Shown piece after piece: positions 23,540-32,514 of a stretch of 44,996 nt of DNA. Within the stretch, counting starts at the first letter, position 1, and each line of letters begins with the position of its first letter. The notes below the pieces were generated by a model. The model was not told where the DNA came from, did no database searches, and saw only the letters and a program-made list of their open reading frames with translations. A program made the translations under genes and the position numbers. The DNA is from Lachnospiraceae oral taxon 107 str. F0167 (GTDB lineage Bacteria > Bacillota > Clostridia > Lachnospirales > Lachnospiraceae): contig GL890589.1 in NCBI GenBank assembly GCA_000209465.1, forward strand, positions 1 to 44,996. The letters are read 5' to 3'.

Positions 23540-25300
23540 ATGTCCAATGACCTGCAGAAGCTATTTAAAAAATTTATGGAAGAGTACGAATCGGAGCTAA
23601 ATGCGGCCCGTAAAGATAAGGATTTTAAACGTCCTCTAGGTAATATAGTTAGAAAAGATATTGTACATCTAATTGGAGCGCAACTACCAGAGAATATTTA
23701 TAAAGTTAAGGGAAGCGTTGGTGCTGGAAGTTGGGCTGATGTTCCATGGGTTGGGGTATTTGATAAGCGCGTTACAACATCAGCACAAAGAGGAGTGTAT
23801 ATTGTATATCTTCTTAATAAGGCTACTAAGGAATTATTTCTAACACTTAATCAAGGGGTGACAGATGTTATTACTGCAAGTAATAGTAAAGCAGCTGAGA
23901 ACCTTCAAAATAGAGCTCAAAGTATTAGAAGTATAATAGGTTCTTTTCCTGGATTAGAAAGCAGTCTTATTGGTAGCGGATCAAAAGCTTATGATGCAGG
24001 TTGTATCTACTACATAAAATATACTCTTGATTCACTGCCTGAAGATGAGAAATTGTATTCGGATTTAAATAAATTTATAGAAGTATATAAAGCATATTAT
24101 GATAAAGTCTTTTTGACATCTGAGGAAAATGATGTGCAAGTGAAAGTAGGTGAGGAGGAATTGCAAGTAGAACAACAAATAAAGAAAATTTTTGAATATA
24201 TTAATTCGAAGGGATTCGTATATGATGAAAAATTACTTAAAAATTTCTATCTCAGCTTAAAGTCTAAGCCATTTGTTCTTTTAGCCGGTACGAGTGGTAC
24301 AGGTAAAACTAGATTGGTGCGACTTTTCGCAGAAGCTATAGGCGCATACGGTGGTGGAAGATATAAGCAGATTGCAGTAAAACCGGATTGGTCAGATTCT
24401 ATGGATCTGTTTGGTCATGTAAACCTTGACAATAAATTTGTTCCGGGAGCAATTGTTGAGTTTATCAAAAAGGCTGCGGATGATCCTAATAAATTACCAT
24501 ATATACTATGTCTGGATGAAATGAATTTGGCACGTGTGGAGTACTACTTCAGCGATTTTCTTTCTATTATGGAGACAAGAGATTTGGTTGAAGAAGAAAT
24601 TGTAACCGATAATTTGGTTCCAAAGATTTGCTATTCTGGGGATGATGATGCAGAAAAACTTTACTCTAATTTAATGATACCGGAAAATTTATATATCATA
24701 GGAACTGTAAATATGGATGAAACTACATTTCCATTCAGTAAGAAGGTATTGGATAGAGCAAATACAATAGAGTTTTCATATGTTGATTTTAACTTGCCGG
24801 AAAGCATCTCGACAAATGAAGCAGAAGTTATAGAGGTGAAAAATAAATTTTTGCGTTCTGATTATCTTAAGTTAAGAACGGATTGTATAGATAAATGGGA
24901 AGCTGTTAAGAAATTCAATGATGATATTGTTAAAATTAACAGCGTATTGGAAAAGTCAGATTCTCACTTTGGATATAGAATGAGAGACGAGATTATTTTC
25001 TATATGTTATATAATGACGAGTTTGGCTTATTAGATAAAAAGGAAGCTTTTGACAATCAAATAATGCAAAAGATACTTCCTCGTATTCAGGGTAGCTCTG
25101 AACCAACAGCAAATATCTTACGTGAATTATTTAAAATCTGTGCAGGTAGTTTCATTAATAACAATGGGCACACTGATGGCTTAAAAATGAAAAGTTACTT
25201 GGATAATAAGGGAATTGCTGATTACCCAAAGAGTGCAGAGAAAATATGCAAGATGCTTAGGAGATATGAAGACGATGATTTTACCTCTTTCTGGATCTAA
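23540..25300 (+). CDS. McrB-like AAA+ GTPase with MrcB/DUF3578-type N-terminal domain
   Basis: 586 residues. The N-terminal domain (about 20-195: VKGSVGAGSWADVPWVGVFDK, GVYIVYLLNK, LFLTLNQGVTDV) matches the MrcB-like N-terminal domain (DUF3578), thought to read modified DNA. The AAA+ motor follows: Walker A LAGTSGTGKTRLVRLFAEAI, a Walker B-like CLDEMNLARVE, and the McrB sensor GTVNMDET. McrB-type motors use GTP and drive translocation for the McrC nuclease in type IV (modification-dependent) restriction. It overlaps the McrC-like gene by 26 bases. A GAGGTG site precedes the start. Confidence 0.88.
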   Translation: MSNDLQKLFKKFMEEYESELNAARKDKDFKRPLGNIVRKDIVHLIGAQLPENIYKVKGSVGAGSWADVPWVGVFDKRVTTSAQRGVYIVYLLNKATKELFLTLNQGVTDVITASNSKAAENLQNRAQSIRSIIGSFPGLESSLIGSGSKAYDAGCIYYIKYTLDSLPEDEKLYSDLNKFIEVYKAYYDKVFLTSEENDVQVKVGEEELQVEQQIKKIFEYINSKGFVYDEKLLKNFYLSLKSKPFVLLAGTSGTGKTRLVRLFAEAIGAYGGGRYKQIAVKPDWSDSMDLFGHVNLDNKFVPGAIVEFIKKAADDPNKLPYILCLDEMNLARVEYYFSDFLSIMETRDLVEEEIVTDNLVPKICYSGDDDAEKLYSNLMIPENLYIIGTVNMDETTFPFSKKVLDRANTIEFSYVDFNLPESISTNEAEVIEVKNKFLRSDYLKLRTDCIDKWEAVKKFNDDIVKINSVLEKSDSHFGYRMRDEIIFYMLYNDEFGLLDKKEAFDNQIMQKILPRIQGSSEPTANILRELFKICAGSFINNNGHTDGLKMKSYLDNKGIADYPKSAEKICKMLRRYEDDDFTSFWI

Positions 25301-27773
25301 CCGAATAATCGAAGTGACAGCATCAGATATAAAAGTAACTATTAAGAGAAGAAAAACCACTTCTCTTTTTTCTGACGCACTTTTAGGGCAAAAGTCCAAA
25401 GTAGAAGTCTGGGGAAATATAGAAAAATTAATTCTCTGCGGTTGCGAATGTACTCCTATAAATGAAAATTATTCTCAAGAAGAAACAGTGCCTTTATTTT
25501 TTGAGCAGGAGGATTATATTATTAGTGCACGTGCTCTTAATGGTGTGCTGATGCATTTCGATCATATAGATAAGTATGTTAGAGAGGCCTTAACACCTGT
25601 AGATGACGATGAATTAGATCATCTGAGTGGTGTGATAAACTTTGGAAATAATGTTGGTTATTCTAATCTTATTTTCTATGATGACTTAGGAAATAGATTA
25701 TTGATTGAAATAGAGGTATTTCCATCTAAACTATCATATAAAGAGGATTATGAATCTATAAGAAATGATATAAATGAGATGGTTGAGGCTGCTGCTATAG
25801 ATTTTATCAAATCAACCTATTCATTGGGCACAATCAGTTCTGTACGAAATGATGTACCTGCAATTTTCTTCACACTTATCAGCCAACTATTTGACAAGTT
25901 TTTAAAAGCTGTGAAAGTGATACTGAAAAAACCAAATCATAAGTTAAATAAAGAGTATTCAATAGTTGAAAACCATAGGTTAAAAAGAACAGATAACAAG
26001 ACTTTACTGTGGTTATCAAAACATCCTGATAGGATAAAGCGTTCTGAAGGAAAGAACTTAGTTAAAAGTGCTCTTGGAGTTCAGAAGAAAATAACATATG
26101 ATACGTTTGAAAACAGGTTAGTAAAGTTTATGCTTATAACGACAGTTAAGCGTTTGTCGAAGTTCAGATTGATATACGTATCAAGTTTTAAGCACTCTGA
26201 AAAATCTGCTGATATAGAAGTTATTAAAAATATTGATACTATGGTATCTAAGATTAATAGAGAGCTGGACAATCCTATATTTTCTGAAGTGTCCAAGTTA
26301 AAGAGCCTTAATACGATGTCTTTAGTGTTTCAAATGGCACCGGGATATAGAGATTTGTACAGATACTTCCAATTAATACAAAGAGGAATATCTTTTACAG
26401 GTGAAGTATACAGCTTTTCTGTTAAAGAGACATCAGTATTATATGAATATTGGTGTTTTATTAAGCTTGTTAGTATCATGAAGAAAAGATACGCAATTTT
26501 TGATGATGGCAATGATATAATAAAAGCTAATAGAAAAGGAGTTGTTGTAACTCTTTCAAAAAATTCCAAATCTGAGGTACGCTTTCTTGATCCAAACACA
26601 GGTGATAGATTTGAGCTTATTTATAATCCGGGAGAATATCCATCAGATACGGTTAAGCAGGTTCCTGATAATGTTTTGAAACTATCAAAACAGAGTGGTA
26701 TAAATGGAAAAACAGCAAAATTTCAATATGTGTTCGATGCGAAATATAAGGTTGAGATGAATCCTGATGAGTATTATACGGATAATGAAAAGAAACCGGG
26801 TCCTAAAGTAGCAGATATTAATACAATGCACAGATATAGGGATGCTATAGTAGCTAAGAATGGTGATTTTACGGAGACACTGATGTTTGGAGCATATGTC
26901 CTTTTTCCGTATCCGGGTAATGAGGAAGAGTACCGTTCACATCAATTTTATAAAAGTATTGGATCGGTTAATATAGGTGGTGTACCTTTTTTACCGGGAA
27001 AAACAAAAATAGCTGAAGAACTACTGACAAGGCTTGTTGGTGAATCTGATCACAGTGCATTTGAGAGAGCGGTTCTACCTAAGGGTATTGAGGATAGACT
27101 GAAAAAAATAGATTGGACTAAGAAAGATGTACTTGTCGGGTCATTAAGCTCATTAGAGCAGTGGGTGGAGTGCTTTAATAAGAAGTATTACTACGTTCCT
27201 GTAGACAGTTTAAACGGAAGTTTCCATCAGGTTGAATATATTGCGATATATCAATCGAAGAAACTTTTTGGAGAAGATGCAGGAGTTTTGTATTATGGAG
27301 AAGTTTTAGAGGTAAGTGTTTTGCCTAGGATAGAGATAAATAATCTTGGAGGACGTACACATCCAAATGCAAAGTGCTACAGATTCACAATAAAAGAGTG
27401 GAAGAAGCTGTCATCAAAGATTGGATTTGAGAGGGATTGGGTGTATCGTCCAAGATATAGTAATTCATTCCTACTACATAATAGCAAATCAACTTTTGAA
27501 CTATTTAATATCAGGTCAGAGGCAGATTACAGATTAGTATATGAATTACGTAGAATTCAAGATAATTTAAGGGTTCAAGACAATGCTAAGGAATTGTTTA
27601 TAAAGATTGATGATTCAATATCAGTTTATAATGATAATTCTTATATACGTGTTTATGATTCCGGTAAGGAAAAACGAAGAGAATCAACGGAGGACTTTAT
27701 TAGAACGCCGAGTATTGTGTTTGAATATATTAAAAAATGTATTGTGGAAAACAAAAAGATTTTGAGAAAGTAA
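25275..27773 (+). CDS. McrC-like protein (DUF2357 plus PD-(D/E)XK nuclease)
   Basis: About 832 residues if started at ATG 25275 (AGGAG 11 bases upstream); ATG 25266 is an alternative and the frame opens further upstream inside the mcrB-like gene. The long N-terminal half has the DUF2357 character (PGYRDLYRYFQLIQRGISFTG, YEYWCFIKLVSIM). The nuclease core lies at about 460-560: FQYVFDAKYKVEM (Asp plus the A-K pair), then VADINTMHRYRDAIV. The size is about twice that of E. coli McrC, as in the LlaJI/DUF2357 group. It forms the restriction complex with the preceding McrB-like motor. Confidence 0.85.
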   Translation: MILPLSGSNRIIEVTASDIKVTIKRRKTTSLFSDALLGQKSKVEVWGNIEKLILCGCECTPINENYSQEETVPLFFEQEDYIISARALNGVLMHFDHIDKYVREALTPVDDDELDHLSGVINFGNNVGYSNLIFYDDLGNRLLIEIEVFPSKLSYKEDYESIRNDINEMVEAAAIDFIKSTYSLGTISSVRNDVPAIFFTLISQLFDKFLKAVKVILKKPNHKLNKEYSIVENHRLKRTDNKTLLWLSKHPDRIKRSEGKNLVKSALGVQKKITYDTFENRLVKFMLITTVKRLSKFRLIYVSSFKHSEKSADIEVIKNIDTMVSKINRELDNPIFSEVSKLKSLNTMSLVFQMAPGYRDLYRYFQLIQRGISFTGEVYSFSVKETSVLYEYWCFIKLVSIMKKRYAIFDDGNDIIKANRKGVVVTLSKNSKSEVRFLDPNTGDRFELIYNPGEYPSDTVKQVPDNVLKLSKQSGINGKTAKFQYVFDAKYKVEMNPDEYYTDNEKKPGPKVADINTMHRYRDAIVAKNGDFTETLMFGAYVLFPYPGNEEEYRSHQFYKSIGSVNIGGVPFLPGKTKIAEELLTRLVGESDHSAFERAVLPKGIEDRLKKIDWTKKDVLVGSLSSLEQWVECFNKKYYYVPVDSLNGSFHQVEYIAIYQSKKLFGEDAGVLYYGEVLEVSVLPRIEINNLGGRTHPNAKCYRFTIKEWKKLSSKIGFERDWVYRPRYSNSFLLHNSKSTFELFNIRSEADYRLVYELRRIQDNLRVQDNAKELFIKIDDSISVYNDNSYIRVYDSGKEKRRESTEDFIRTPSIVFEYIKKCIVENKKILRK

Positions 27774-27798
27774 TCATTATAAAGAGGATTTGTAAATT

Positions 27799-28566
27799 AT
27801 GGGAAGAAAGCTTTATAAACCAATATTGAAAGATGGGTATCACCTTGTAGATTCTTCTGAAAATTCGAATCGTGTTAGGGGACAGGCTCGTGATAAAGAA
27901 AATAAAAATCCGGATATTGTAGAATGGGAAGCAGTAGATGCGGTTAGTTCCAAAGAGATGGGTGAGGCACTTGCAGTTGCTATTATAGCTGCTGTTGCAG
28001 CCGGAGCAGAGTTATATTATGTGATAAATAATAAAGTTGTACCGTGGTGGAAGAGCGCTGCATTGCCGTGGATAAAACGAAGAAGTGATTATGTTAATTC
28101 GTTTTTTAAAGGCGAGAAAAAATATAAATCAGTACAGAGAGCAAATAAGGGAAATAAAGATAAAAACCTTACTGAAATGGAAAAGGTTTCAAACCAAATA
28201 GATGAGGTCTTTGAAAAGATTTATATAGACATAAATGAAACAGAAGCAAAGCAACATCTATTAAAGATTATATTTCATATGCTGGAAATTGCAAATGAAA
28301 TAAGAATTATGAGTAATGCTCACATTAAGTGTCATAGTGAAAGTGAGGAAGATTTAAGGCTTAGAATTGATGCTTCTGAGAAATTTTTGGTAAAAAAACT
28401 TGCCTATAATTTAGATTTAATTCTTTCAAATCCAGAAATGTATTTAGATGAAAAAACTTCAAATGACGTGTTCAACTTACTTGGAGGTGGATTGATAACA
28501 AACGGAGAATATATTCCAGTTGAAACCCAAAAAGTTTATGATGCTATTCTTGCACAGAAAGATTAG
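27799..28566 (+). CDS. Unrecognised protein with one membrane-type segment, downstream of mcrC
   Basis: 255 residues. A disordered, basic N-terminus precedes a hydrophobic Ala-rich segment (EALAVAIIAAVAAGAELYYVI, about 56-76), then a short Trp-containing stretch and a helical acidic C-terminal half (about 115-255). It may be anchored in the membrane by its middle segment. I do not recognise a family. It follows the mcrC-like gene by 25 bases on the same strand behind AAGAGGA, so it is likely co-transcribed and could be an accessory or membrane effector of that system. Confidence 0.65.
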   Translation: MGRKLYKPILKDGYHLVDSSENSNRVRGQARDKENKNPDIVEWEAVDAVSSKEMGEALAVAIIAAVAAGAELYYVINNKVVPWWKSAALPWIKRRSDYVNSFFKGEKKYKSVQRANKGNKDKNLTEMEKVSNQIDEVFEKIYIDINETEAKQHLLKIIFHMLEIANEIRIMSNAHIKCHSESEEDLRLRIDASEKFLVKKLAYNLDLILSNPEMYLDEKTSNDVFNLLGGGLITNGEYIPVETQKVYDAILAQKD

Positions 28567-28630
28567 AATATAACGATAAAGAGTTTAATTTAAAATATAT
28601 ATTTTATATTGCAATGAAAGGGGATGTATC

Positions 28631-29743
28631 TTGAGCATTAAAGAAATCCAGTTGTTTAAAGAGTTTGAGTATGACAAAGCGGTAAAATGGCATAAAAATG
28701 CAGAGAAGCTAAGGAGAAAGTTTGTCGAGGATTATCCTATAGAATCGATAGTGGAGTTGTCATTATTTGATTATGCTATAGGTAACAAAGTGAGTTTTTG
28801 TCAGAGAATAAAATATGAGCTTAAAGATATGGCCTCTATGGGTAATACATATCCAAGTATATTTGGTATATATCTTAATAATGGGATTACTGCGACATTA
28901 TCAAAAACATACAAAAAAATTTACAGTGATGATGTTGAAGAAACTTTTCTAGCCATAAAAAAAGATATAATCAAATTATTGGATTATGCTAAAAAAGGGG
29001 ATTATACTGCTATAGTAAATAGTAGGCTACATAAACCGTTCAAGTCTAGACTTATTATCACATACTTTCCTGGAATGATTATTCCTGTAGTTACAGAAAC
29101 AAGTTTAAAAAGCTATTTTGAAATATTGGGATTAACTTATGATGCTAAGAAAGATGTTATTTATAATAATATTACGTTACGTGATTGGAAGAATTCGGTA
29201 CCGGAATTTTCTTCATGGAGTAACGAAGTATTCATGAGTTTTTGCGAATGGTTGAAGAAAAATAATAAAAAGATCGAAGGGTATAAACTGGAAGACGAAT
29301 ACTATAAGAATGCTAAGGAAGTAGAAGATAAGATTGAAAAACTTAATTTACAGGGGATGGATAAAGAAGCAGTAGTTAAAATACGTGTTAATCAAGGTGT
29401 ATTCAAGGAACAGTTATTGTGTAGGTACAGTCATTGTTGTTTATGTAATGTAACAAAGAAAGATTTTCTTATTGCAAGTCATATTAAACCATGGAAAGAT
29501 AGCGATGAGAATGAACGTTTGGATATTGATAATGGATTATTACTTTGCCCAAACCATGATAAGGCATTTGATAGAGGGTATATATCGTTTGATGATAATG
29601 GTTTGATTATAATTTCAGATGAGCTTGATGATACAAATAGGGTATTCCTAAATCTTAGACAAGATATGAGTATAAAGCTTACAGATGGAAATAGAGAATA
29701 CTTGAAATATCATAGAAAAAATATCATGATGCTAGATAGGTAA
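28631..29743 (+). CDS. HNH endonuclease (HNH_2 type)
   Basis: 370 residues from TTG 28631 behind AAAGGGGA. The first 250 residues are unrecognised, presumably a target-recognition region. The nuclease is at about 262-325: a zinc pair in CCLC, the catalytic ASHIKPWK, then NGLLLCPNHDKAFDRGYI with the Asn and second zinc/metal residues. This layout is the HNH_2 group found as restriction effectors. All key residues are present. It lies 64 bases after the membrane-type gene in the McrBC neighbourhood. A homing function is unlikely because it is free-standing in a defence cluster. Confidence 0.82.
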   Translation: MSIKEIQLFKEFEYDKAVKWHKNAEKLRRKFVEDYPIESIVELSLFDYAIGNKVSFCQRIKYELKDMASMGNTYPSIFGIYLNNGITATLSKTYKKIYSDDVEETFLAIKKDIIKLLDYAKKGDYTAIVNSRLHKPFKSRLIITYFPGMIIPVVTETSLKSYFEILGLTYDAKKDVIYNNITLRDWKNSVPEFSSWSNEVFMSFCEWLKKNNKKIEGYKLEDEYYKNAKEVEDKIEKLNLQGMDKEAVVKIRVNQGVFKEQLLCRYSHCCLCNVTKKDFLIASHIKPWKDSDENERLDIDNGLLLCPNHDKAFDRGYISFDDNGLIIISDELDDTNRVFLNLRQDMSIKLTDGNREYLKYHRKNIMMLDR

Positions 29744-29822
29744 TGTTATAGATACATAGTATCATGATTATTTCATTAACCAAAGAGTTATTTGAACAAT
29801 TAACTTTTACATGGAGGTAAAT

Positions 29823-30908
29823 ATGTTCATGTGGAATAAGTGGGAACGGGCCGAAGTGTATGTCCTTTTAAGACTTTTGGCCAAAGAAAAGATATATGCT
29901 ACGGACAATGAATCAAATAAGCTTGAGGACGTTTATTTTCCTATCATTAAAGTACTCAGAGAAGAAAACGAGGGTGAAATCAAAGAATATACCGCAGGAG
30001 AAATGATATCGATTTATATTAACGGAGCAAAAGTGAAGGAATTGCCTATGACAGAGTTCGAATCGGAGTATGGAAATCTGTTGAACGAGATTAACAGCAA
30101 AGATTCAAAGTGCGCACTTTCTGTAGAAAGTACGCAGGATTTCATGGATAGAATTTTGTGTTATAAGATTTTTGCACCGACAACGGATAAAAGTGATATC
30201 ACGGTAAAAATAATTGATGCAGATACAGTGTACAGTCAGACTATAGGTTCCTCAATGAAATTCGAATTGGGTTCATATCCTACTTTATTGAATGCAGGAA
30301 AAAATACAAACTTTATTTATAAGATAGTACACAATCATCCTTATTTGATAAGAGAAGCGAACAGAATATACAAGAACTCAGGCGATAAAAATCATACAGA
30401 TGTCAGAGAGCGTATAAATAAGATAATTAAAGAAAACGGAACTCTTGAATACCAAAAGATTAACAATCAGGTCTTTGAAGATAATCTGGTACTTATCGAC
30501 AGCAATATGGATAAAATTATTGCCGAGACTCTTTTATATTTTTATAAAGACGGAATCAGCAACTGTAATGAGATGGTTGAAAAACTTGAACAGGAAAATC
30601 CTATGAATTACGGTAATGTAAATGCCTATAAATATAAGTTCAAAAAGTTTTTGACAGCTGTAGCATTGGGAATGAAACCTGCTACGGTGTGGGACGGTTT
30701 GGATGAGGCTACAGGTGGCTATATTGTAGTTACAAAGGAAGGTAATGTTCTTGCATATCATATATACAACAGGAATTACTTTGAAGAATATTTGTTAAGT
30801 AATACAAAATATGAAACCGCATCCACATCAAGGCATGATTTCGGGGAAGTGTACAGTGAAAACGGCGAAGACTTTATAGAACTTAATTTGCAGGTAAGAT
30901 TCAGATGA
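29823..30908 (+). CDS. HpaII-family type II restriction endonuclease
   Basis: 361 residues from ATG 29823, chosen because GGAGG (29815-29819) lies just before it and inside a longer frame that starts at 29811. The beginning (KWERAEVYVLLRLLAKEKIYA) and the end (ATGGYIVVTKEGNVLAYHIYNRNYFEEYLLSNTKY ... SRHDFGEVY ... LNLQVRF) match what I know of R.HpaII relatives, and the length is close to that enzyme's 358. HpaII cuts CCGG and is blocked by methylation of the inner C. No cytosine-5 methyltransferase is present anywhere in this window, although CCGG sites are. Either a host methylase protects, or the enzyme is silent, altered in specificity, or used as an abortive effector. Confidence 0.78.
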   Translation: MFMWNKWERAEVYVLLRLLAKEKIYATDNESNKLEDVYFPIIKVLREENEGEIKEYTAGEMISIYINGAKVKELPMTEFESEYGNLLNEINSKDSKCALSVESTQDFMDRILCYKIFAPTTDKSDITVKIIDADTVYSQTIGSSMKFELGSYPTLLNAGKNTNFIYKIVHNHPYLIREANRIYKNSGDKNHTDVRERINKIIKENGTLEYQKINNQVFEDNLVLIDSNMDKIIAETLLYFYKDGISNCNEMVEKLEQENPMNYGNVNAYKYKFKKFLTAVALGMKPATVWDGLDEATGGYIVVTKEGNVLAYHIYNRNYFEEYLLSNTKYETASTSRHDFGEVYSENGEDFIELNLQVRFR

Positions 30909-30943
30909 TGAAAGATAAGATGGTAGAACAGGAAAAAGTGGAT

Positions 30944-31044
30944 AATCTCGCCAATGATATTTTTTTCTACGCCAAAATCCAAATAATGGCGAGATTTTTC
31001 TCGCCGATAGTCATTTTTAATAGCCAAATACTTCAAAATGGCTA
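30944..31044 (+). terminator. Overlapping and successive hairpins after the HpaII-like gene
   Basis: AATCTCGCCA (30944-30953) can pair with TGGCGAGATT (30987-30996), while GGCGAGA (30988-30994) can instead pair with TCTCGCC (30999-31005) across four T. The two foldings exclude each other. A third hairpin, TAGCCA/TGGCTA (31021-31026 with 31039-31044), follows. The tight GGCGAGA hairpin plus nearby T-runs could end transcription; the alternative pairing has the form of an attenuator. Confidence 0.5.
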
Positions 31045-31109
31045 CGCAAAGTCATCATAAATATATTTTTTATTAACAAACTGTTGCAATACCGGAAAGG
31101 AGTACATAT

Positions 31110-31343
31110 ATGAAAATAATATATGCCAATGAAGATATACTGTTTTACTTTATATTTATATTTTTAATCATTATGTTTTTGGTATTGAAAGCTTCAAAAT
31201 ATAAAAGAAATTCTAAAGTGAGAAATATTATAAAATATATACTCGCTATTCCTATCGTCATTTTAAATATATTGATTTTGGATGATTTGGATATCACGTT
31301 TCAGCTTTTTAAAGATGAAAATAAAACAGAAAACAAAAAGTGA
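31110..31343 (+). CDS. Small membrane protein
   Basis: 77 residues with a GGAAAGGAG site upstream. Two hydrophobic segments, about 10-27 (ILFYFIFIFLIIMFLVL) and 42-63 (NIIKYILAIPIVILNILILDDL), flank a short basic loop, with an acidic-basic tail. Not recognised. Its last codons overlap the following gene by four bases (GTGA), so the two are translationally coupled and probably act together. Confidence 0.6.
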   Translation: MKIIYANEDILFYFIFIFLIIMFLVLKASKYKRNSKVRNIIKYILAIPIVILNILILDDLDITFQLFKDENKTENKK

Positions 31344-32071
31344 GTGTACGTATAATGGACCTACAAAAAAGATATGAAGAACTAAAAAAACAAAATTTCC
31401 CGGACGGCGAAAGAATAAAATTTATTGCAAATTTGGGTGCAAGCGAAGAGATAGAATATCATTATAATCTGATTGGTAAAGACCGAGATGAAGGTACTAA
31501 CTTAAATCTGTCCGGCAGTTTTTATAAACATGATAAAGAAGGCTTGGAGTATTTGTTTGAAGTTTTGGATAATGAAGATGATGAAAATTTAAAAGTATTT
31601 ATAGTATACCTTATGGCAGAAACTCTTTCCAAGCTAAGACATAGAGATTTTTACGTAGAATTTTGCAACAGACTTATTCCTGTTATGAGTTCACTGATAG
31701 AAATAAGAGATGATTTGCTCCGCAGAAAAGTTATTATAGCTCTCGGATGGATAGGATCTTCAGATGAGATCGATATTTTGACAAAGCAAATGTCGGAGGA
31801 CAAAGACAGTCTTTGCAGAGCATGGGCCGCATCAAGTCTTATGCAAATGTCATTTTATGGAGTTGAAAAAGAATTGCTTCAGGAAAAGACGAAGGCATGT
31901 CTGGCTTTGGCAATTGCAGACGAGGAAGATTTATATGCCTGCGGTATTATGATAGAGTTCGCTCAGATTTTATATGGAAAGAAATGGATAAGCTCATCGG
32001 CTGTGGAAGATGTGGACGCCGAAAAAATAGAAAAGGCAAGGAAGTCGACGGTGAGATTTTTGAATAAATAA
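31340..32071 (+). CDS. HEAT-repeat-like soluble protein
   Basis: 243 residues from GTG 31340 (GTGA overlap with the small membrane protein; ATG 31355 also possible). The middle is built of paired helices typical of HEAT-like repeats: NLKVFIVYLMAETLSKL, DDLLRRKVIIALGWIG, LCRAWAASSLMQMS. Such scaffolds bind proteins or nucleic acids, and small ones serve as immunity proteins. No catalytic motif. The partner is the upstream membrane protein. Function unknown. Confidence 0.6.
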   Translation: MSVRIMDLQKRYEELKKQNFPDGERIKFIANLGASEEIEYHYNLIGKDRDEGTNLNLSGSFYKHDKEGLEYLFEVLDNEDDENLKVFIVYLMAETLSKLRHRDFYVEFCNRLIPVMSSLIEIRDDLLRRKVIIALGWIGSSDEIDILTKQMSEDKDSLCRAWAASSLMQMSFYGVEKELLQEKTKACLALAIADEEDLYACGIMIEFAQILYGKKWISSSAVEDVDAEKIEKARKSTVRFLNK

Positions 32072-32124
32072 AAAATTGGTAATATAACTAAAAATCAAAA
32101 ATGTAAGTTTTTAATATAGGTATG

Positions 32125-32154
32125 GCATAATAAAGTACAGCATAATAAAGTACA
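32125..32154 (+). repeat. Two tandem copies of a 15-bp unit
   Basis: GCATAATAAAGTACA at 32125-32139 is repeated exactly at 32140-32154 with no spacer. Only two copies, so not a CRISPR array. It lies in the 440-base gap before the 32515 gene, which otherwise shows only AT-rich sequence. Confidence 0.7.
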
Positions 32155-32514
32155 GGTTTATATCTTATTAAGTGCTTAAGAGTGCCAGTGGATACATAGA
32201 TGTATGTTGTGGGATTGTAGAATTAGAAATTGTATAGTATAATAAGGTATAAAATCAGAACATTTTTAAGCTTATATTACAAACTAAATTCTGTAATATA
32301 AAAGTTATCAGATGAGTGTCGATTATTATTTTCAAAATTAAATGGTATTTTTGATAAATACTAGAGATAAGAATGTATATTTGATTTTTATAGATTAATA
32401 GTGAAAATGAGGAATAGTATAACTAATATCTCAAAGATATTTACGAAATATTTGTAAAAATAGATTGATTAGATAATTTTTATATATTTTGATTTCAAGT
32501 TGGAAAGGATACTA

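Noticed and set aside
28631-29743. Homing endonuclease in an intron or intein
   Set aside because: It is a free-standing ORF with its own ribosome site among restriction genes; no split host gene surrounds it.
32125-32154. Possible CRISPR array
   Set aside because: Only two 15-bp copies with no spacer between them and no cas gene nearby.
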